Source: Petrocella atlantisensis
GTDB taxonomy: Bacteria > Bacillota > Clostridia > Lachnospirales > Vallitaleaceae
Direction: 5' to 3'
Length of the DNA stretch: 64,000 nucleotides
NCBI RefSeq assembly: GCF_900538275.1
Contig: NZ_LR130778.1
Coordinates: forward strand, 2,228,001-2,292,000
A program made the position numbers and the translations under genes. The notes beneath the pieces are model-generated. The model worked only from the letters and a program-made list of their open reading frames with translations. It was not told the origin of the DNA and searched no databases. This document shows positions 61,220 through 64,000 of this stretch, one piece after another; positions within the stretch are counted from its first letter, which is position 1, and each line of letters starts with the position of its first letter.

Positions 61220-62467
61220 ATGAAAACAATGAGAGAAGATGGTAATACAATTATAGGGAGCGCCATAGAAGCCGTATTGCCGGAAGCGGCAGTAATCAAA
61301 GCCCTTGAAAATAGGAAATTCTCAGGAAAAGTTGTTGTAATTGCCATTGGAAAAGCAGCATGGAATATGGCAAAAGCAACACAGCTAACTTTAGGTCAAC
61401 AAATAGATGCCGGTCTTGTTATTACCAAATATGACCACGCAAAAGGACCCATTGACGGTTTTGAGATTGTTGAAGCCGGCCACCCGATTCCGGATGGAAA
61501 TTCAGTATTAGGTGCTTCAAAGGCCATCGCATTGGTCGAAAATCTAAGTGAAGAAGACCATGTTATTTTGCTTGTATCAGGAGGTGGTTCAGCCCTTTTT
61601 GAAAAGCCAATGCCCGGTATTATGTTAGAAGACATCATGGATATAACGGAGCAACTCTTAGGATGTGGCGCTGATATTGTAGAGATTAACACGGTTAGAA
61701 AGCATCTATCAGGGGTGAAGGGTGGCAAATTCGCCCTACATTGTAAAAAAGCGTCTATTTTTGCCATAGTCCTATCTGATGTTATTGGTGATCGATTAGA
61801 CGCCATCGCCTCAGGGCCGGCTTATCCGGATGGATCCACCTCTGAAGAAGCCCTTAAAATCATTAATAAGTATGATTTGACGGTTACAGATGAGATGTTA
61901 GAGGTTCTAAGCATTGAGACACCGAAAGAAATAACCAACTGTGAAACGGTGATAACCGGTAGTGTTAGCGCTCTATGTGACGCTGCGTCTGAATCAGCAA
62001 AAGCTCTGGGTTATCAGCCGATTATATTATCCTCCACCTTAGACTGCGAAGCCAAAGAGGCGGGTAAGTTTTTGTCCGCCATTGCGAGAGAAATACATAG
62101 TCATAAAACCCATCTCAAAAAACCAATTGCCATGATTGTAGGCGGTGAAACAGTGGTAAGAATTATCGGTAAAGGTATGGGCGGACGCAACCAGGAACTG
62201 GCCTTGTCTGCAGCCCTAGGTATAGAAGGTCTTGAAGGTACTTTGATTTTTTCTGTCGGTTCAGATGGAACGGACGGTCCTACAGACGCTGCAGGGGGTA
62301 TGTTGGACGGCACCACCGCAATGAAGATCAGAGCAACCGGCATGGAACCGGAAGTTTATTTGGATAACAACGATTCTTACCATGCACTTCAAGCCAGCGG
62401 CGATCTCATTATGACCGGTTCGACCGGTACCAACGTGAATGATCTCATCGTTCTGCTGTGTAAATAA
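61220..62467 (+). CDS. Glycerate 2-kinase, MOFRL family
   Basis: 415 residues. N-terminal GCK domain with VVVIAIGKAAWNMAKA, EAGHPIPDGNSVLGASKAIA, LLVSGGGSALFEKP and the NTVRKHLSGVKGGKFA motif; the C-terminal MOFRL domain has VGGETVVRIIGKGMGGRNQE and SDGTDGPTDAAGG. It phosphorylates glycerate, usually to 2-phosphoglycerate, feeding glycolysis. This is the TtuD/GckA class, not the GarK/GlxK class used by E. coli. AAAGGTG lies before the ATG, 14 bp after the lyase gene. Confidence 0.92.
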   Translation: MKTMREDGNTIIGSAIEAVLPEAAVIKALENRKFSGKVVVIAIGKAAWNMAKATQLTLGQQIDAGLVITKYDHAKGPIDGFEIVEAGHPIPDGNSVLGASKAIALVENLSEEDHVILLVSGGGSALFEKPMPGIMLEDIMDITEQLLGCGADIVEINTVRKHLSGVKGGKFALHCKKASIFAIVLSDVIGDRLDAIASGPAYPDGSTSEEALKIINKYDLTVTDEMLEVLSIETPKEITNCETVITGSVSALCDAASESAKALGYQPIILSSTLDCEAKEAGKFLSAIAREIHSHKTHLKKPIAMIVGGETVVRIIGKGMGGRNQELALSAALGIEGLEGTLIFSVGSDGTDGPTDAAGGMLDGTTAMKIRATGMEPEVYLDNNDSYHALQASGDLIMTGSTGTNVNDLIVLLCK

Positions 62468-62527
62468 ATAGACAGACAAGTAATTAGAAACATTTAGAAT
62501 CATGTTTGCATAAAGAAAGGCATCTCT

Positions 62528-62875
62528 ATGAAATGGATTAGACAGATTATCATATTACTACTGATGGTGGTACTGGGTGAGATTCTTAATAAAGTTTTTA
62601 AGATACCCATACCAGGCAACATTATGGGTATGATACTTATGTTGATGGCCCTTCAAACCGGTCTCGTCAAATTAGATCAAGTTGAAGGGATTAGCAAATT
62701 TCTACTGAATCATCTTGCCATCTTGTTCATACCGGCAGGCGTTGGTTTGCTAGCTGTAACGGGCATGCTAAGAGAAAGCTGGCATATATTGGTTTTTATA
62801 GCCCTTGTTACAACGATTCTGGTCATGGTGATGACGGCATTCGTGGTTCATGCTCTTAGGAGGTGGATGACATAG
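62528..62875 (+). CDS. lrgA: LrgA/CidA family membrane protein
   Basis: 115 residues with four transmembrane helices (IIILLLMVVLGEILNKVF, PIPGNIMGMILMLMALQTG, FLLNHLAILFIPAGVGLLAV, HILVFIALVTTILVMVMTAF). The PxPGxxxGM pattern and the LFIPAGVG motif identify the holin-like LrgA/CidA family. With LrgB it forms a two-part membrane transporter; Bacillus PftAB, of this family, takes up pyruvate. Its place after glycerate kinase suggests pyruvate or glycerate movement. The end overlaps lrgB. Confidence 0.9.
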   Translation: MKWIRQIIILLLMVVLGEILNKVFKIPIPGNIMGMILMLMALQTGLVKLDQVEGISKFLLNHLAILFIPAGVGLLAVTGMLRESWHILVFIALVTTILVMVMTAFVVHALRRWMT

Positions 62876-63570
62876 ATATCCTGCTAACAGCACCCATTTT
62901 TTGGGTACTTATTTCCTTAATGGCATTTGAAATCGGCATTTGGATTAATATGAAAACTAAAATATCACTACTCAATCCATTGTTAATTGCCATCATTCTG
63001 GTTATCCTTATACTGACATTCTTAAATATAGATCTTGAAACTTATAACCAAGGTGGGCAAATCATAAGTTTTTTCCTAGGACCTGCAACGGTTGCTTTGG
63101 CCGTGCCACTTTATAAGAATAGAGTCTTGCTTAAAGCAAATGGCATACCCATACTAGCAGGCATAACCATCGGTTCCTTCGTGAGCATTCTATCGGTCAT
63201 TCTACTGTCAAAGTTATTTGATATTGAGCATATATTAGGTCTATCTCTGGTTCCCAAATCTATAACAACCCCCATTGGGATAGAAGTATCTAAGCAGATT
63301 GGCGGTATACCGGAGATTACCGTAGCGGCCATTGTCATGACCGGTATTACCGGTGCCATCATAGCTAGACTTGTATTTAAAGTATTACGACTTAAGGATT
63401 CTGTCGCCATTGGCGTGGCAATTGGCACATCAGCCCATGCCCTTGGAACAGGTGAAGCCATTAAAATGGGTGAGGTAGAAGGTGCCATGAGTGGCTTATC
63501 CATAGGCATAGCAGGATTGGTAACCGTCATACTGGCGCCCTTGGTGATTCGACTGCTAGGTTATTTTTAG
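62863..63570 (+). CDS. lrgB: LrgB/CidB family membrane protein
   Basis: 235 residues, many transmembrane helices. Family motifs LVPKSITTPIGIEVSKQIGG and GTSAHALGTGEAIKMGEVEG are intact. Works with LrgA; plant PLGG1, an LrgAB fusion, carries glycolate and glycerate, which fits the glycerate kinase just upstream. The start is odd: the only in-frame standard codon is the GTG at 62863, which lies in the AGGAGG ribosome site itself (62858-62863). Translation may be coupled to lrgA or use a rare codon such as ATA at 62872. Confidence 0.88.
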   Translation: MDDIDILLTAPIFWVLISLMAFEIGIWINMKTKISLLNPLLIAIILVILILTFLNIDLETYNQGGQIISFFLGPATVALAVPLYKNRVLLKANGIPILAGITIGSFVSILSVILLSKLFDIEHILGLSLVPKSITTPIGIEVSKQIGGIPEITVAAIVMTGITGAIIARLVFKVLRLKDSVAIGVAIGTSAHALGTGEAIKMGEVEGAMSGLSIGIAGLVTVILAPLVIRLLGYF

Positions 63571-63672
63571 TTTATAGCAAAAGAAGTGTAGCTTCGCACG
63601 TTACACCTTGTTTAAATTTCAACATAAAAGGGGCTACCGGGAAATCAATGTCATTTAGTTAAGAAAAGAATG

Positions 63673-63710
63673 AAGAGTTTTGTGTTTATAAAAACATAAG
63701 GCTCTTTTTT
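63673..63710 (+). terminator. Terminator at the end of the hexarate operon
   Basis: AAGAG (63673-63677) with CTCTT (63702-63706), extended by GTGTTT/AAACAT pairing inside, ends in a run of T residues. A weaker hairpin with GTGTA/TACAC arms lies earlier at about 63586-63606. Sequence from 63571 to 63672 holds no ORF. Confidence 0.65.
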
Positions 63711-63792
63711 AAAAAAATATAAATAACTTGAAAATTTTTTAAAATAATGTGGCGAAGCCTCTTGAACAAATTATATTTTAGGAGGTTATCAC

Positions 63793-63858
63793 ATGAAAGA
63801 GTACTTTGTTTCAACTGCAAAGAAATTATTGTTTAATGCAATTGAGGAAATGGAATAG
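63793..63858 (+). CDS. Possible 21-residue peptide
   Basis: A strong AGGAGG site (63780-63785) lies 7 nt before an ATG reading MKEYFVSTAKKLLFNAIEEM plus a final E and stop. The peptide could form an amphipathic helix and has a positive middle and acidic end. There is no cysteine and no lipobox, and no family is recognised. The region upstream of it is A/T-rich with no good promoter. The remaining 63859-64000 shows only a short TATAAA-like patch near the window end. Confidence 0.4.
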   Translation: MKEYFVSTAKKLLFNAIEEME

Positions 63859-64000
63859 ATCTCGTCGCTTTTTGTTATGAATCCCGAAAAAGATTTTACC
63901 GGAAAATGTAAAATTGATTTAGGACATTCATGAAAAAGATATTACATTATACCTCTGTTATTATAAAAGTATAAGTAGTACGGAAAAGCCTTGAATGTGC

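Noticed and set aside
63111-63530. 139-codon minus-strand frame inside lrgB
   Set aside because: Antisense shadow; lrgB motifs are intact on the plus strand.

Overview
The window is chromosomal DNA of a low-GC Gram-positive bacterium of the class Clostridia. Evidence: the order mazG-hup-rqcP-divIC-tilS-hpt-ftsH followed by veg-ispE, strong AGGAGG ribosome sites, TTGACA/TATAAT promoters, lipoboxes, a flavodiiron protein, and the carboxyspermidine route to spermidine. The sporulation genes yabP, yabQ and spoIIE, which usually interleave with this cluster, are missing, so a non-sporulating lineage is likely. A Vallitaleaceae/Lachnospirales-type organism fits, but the genus is a guess. No tRNA, rRNA, CRISPR array, transposase or phage gene was seen.

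Layout. 1-7.2 kb: housekeeping genes (nucleotide clean-up, HU, ribosome rescue, division, tRNA lysidine, purine salvage, FtsH, Veg, IspE), with a tandem repeat array between veg and ispE. 7.2-10.9 kb: a GntR regulator, a single-domain histidine phosphotransfer gene broken by a G-run frameshift, a DnaQ-type exonuclease, a membrane-anchored unknown, a 33-residue membrane peptide and a hemolysin III/PAQR protein. 11-18.4 kb: a LacI regulator, a B12-binding radical SAM protein, Nth, uridine kinase, a lactate/malate-type dehydrogenase and a GH13 alpha-glucan hydrolase. 18.5-26.3 kb: a second copy of the repeat family, a split chromate-type transporter, a FapA (DUF342) protein, ilvD with a Fur-like box, azlCD, and a phosphohexomutase. 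26.5-34.2 kb: flavodiiron protein, then a run of envelope or unknown genes (lysozyme-like membrane protein, macro domain, zinc ribbon, SH3 lipoprotein, NYN-LOTUS protein) and a chemoreceptor. 34.2-40.3 kb: a divergent TruA, ExoIII and the polyamine genes speA-CASDH-nspC. 40.4-46.9 kb: zinc ABC importer under a Zur-like box, ABC-F protein, fatty acid desaturase and an AEC carrier. 46.9-51.7 kb: a tetR-adaptor-RND efflux operon on the minus strand. 51.9-63.6 kb: a glucarate/galactarate catabolic operon.

How genes work together. The hexarate operon is nearly self-contained. A CdaR-type regulator precedes garR, gudD, a TctCBA tripartite carboxylate importer, a galactarate dehydratase, a DapA-family lyase, a MOFRL-type glycerate kinase and LrgAB. 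Both dehydratases give 5-keto-4-deoxyglucarate. The lyase would split it to pyruvate and tartronate semialdehyde, GarR reduces the semialdehyde to glycerate, and the kinase passes glycerate to glycolysis. The lyase and kinase are not the families used in E. coli, and LrgAB beside the kinase suggests pyruvate or glycerate transport.

The most unusual signals are these: a family of roughly 119-120 bp structured tandem repeats at two intergenic loci, with a short core at a third; an identical 16-bp palindromic site in front of a PAQR membrane protein and an O2-dependent desaturase, suggesting a membrane-lipid regulon; Fur/Zur-type boxes on two iron enzymes and the zinc importer; and the poly-G frameshift in the Hpt gene.
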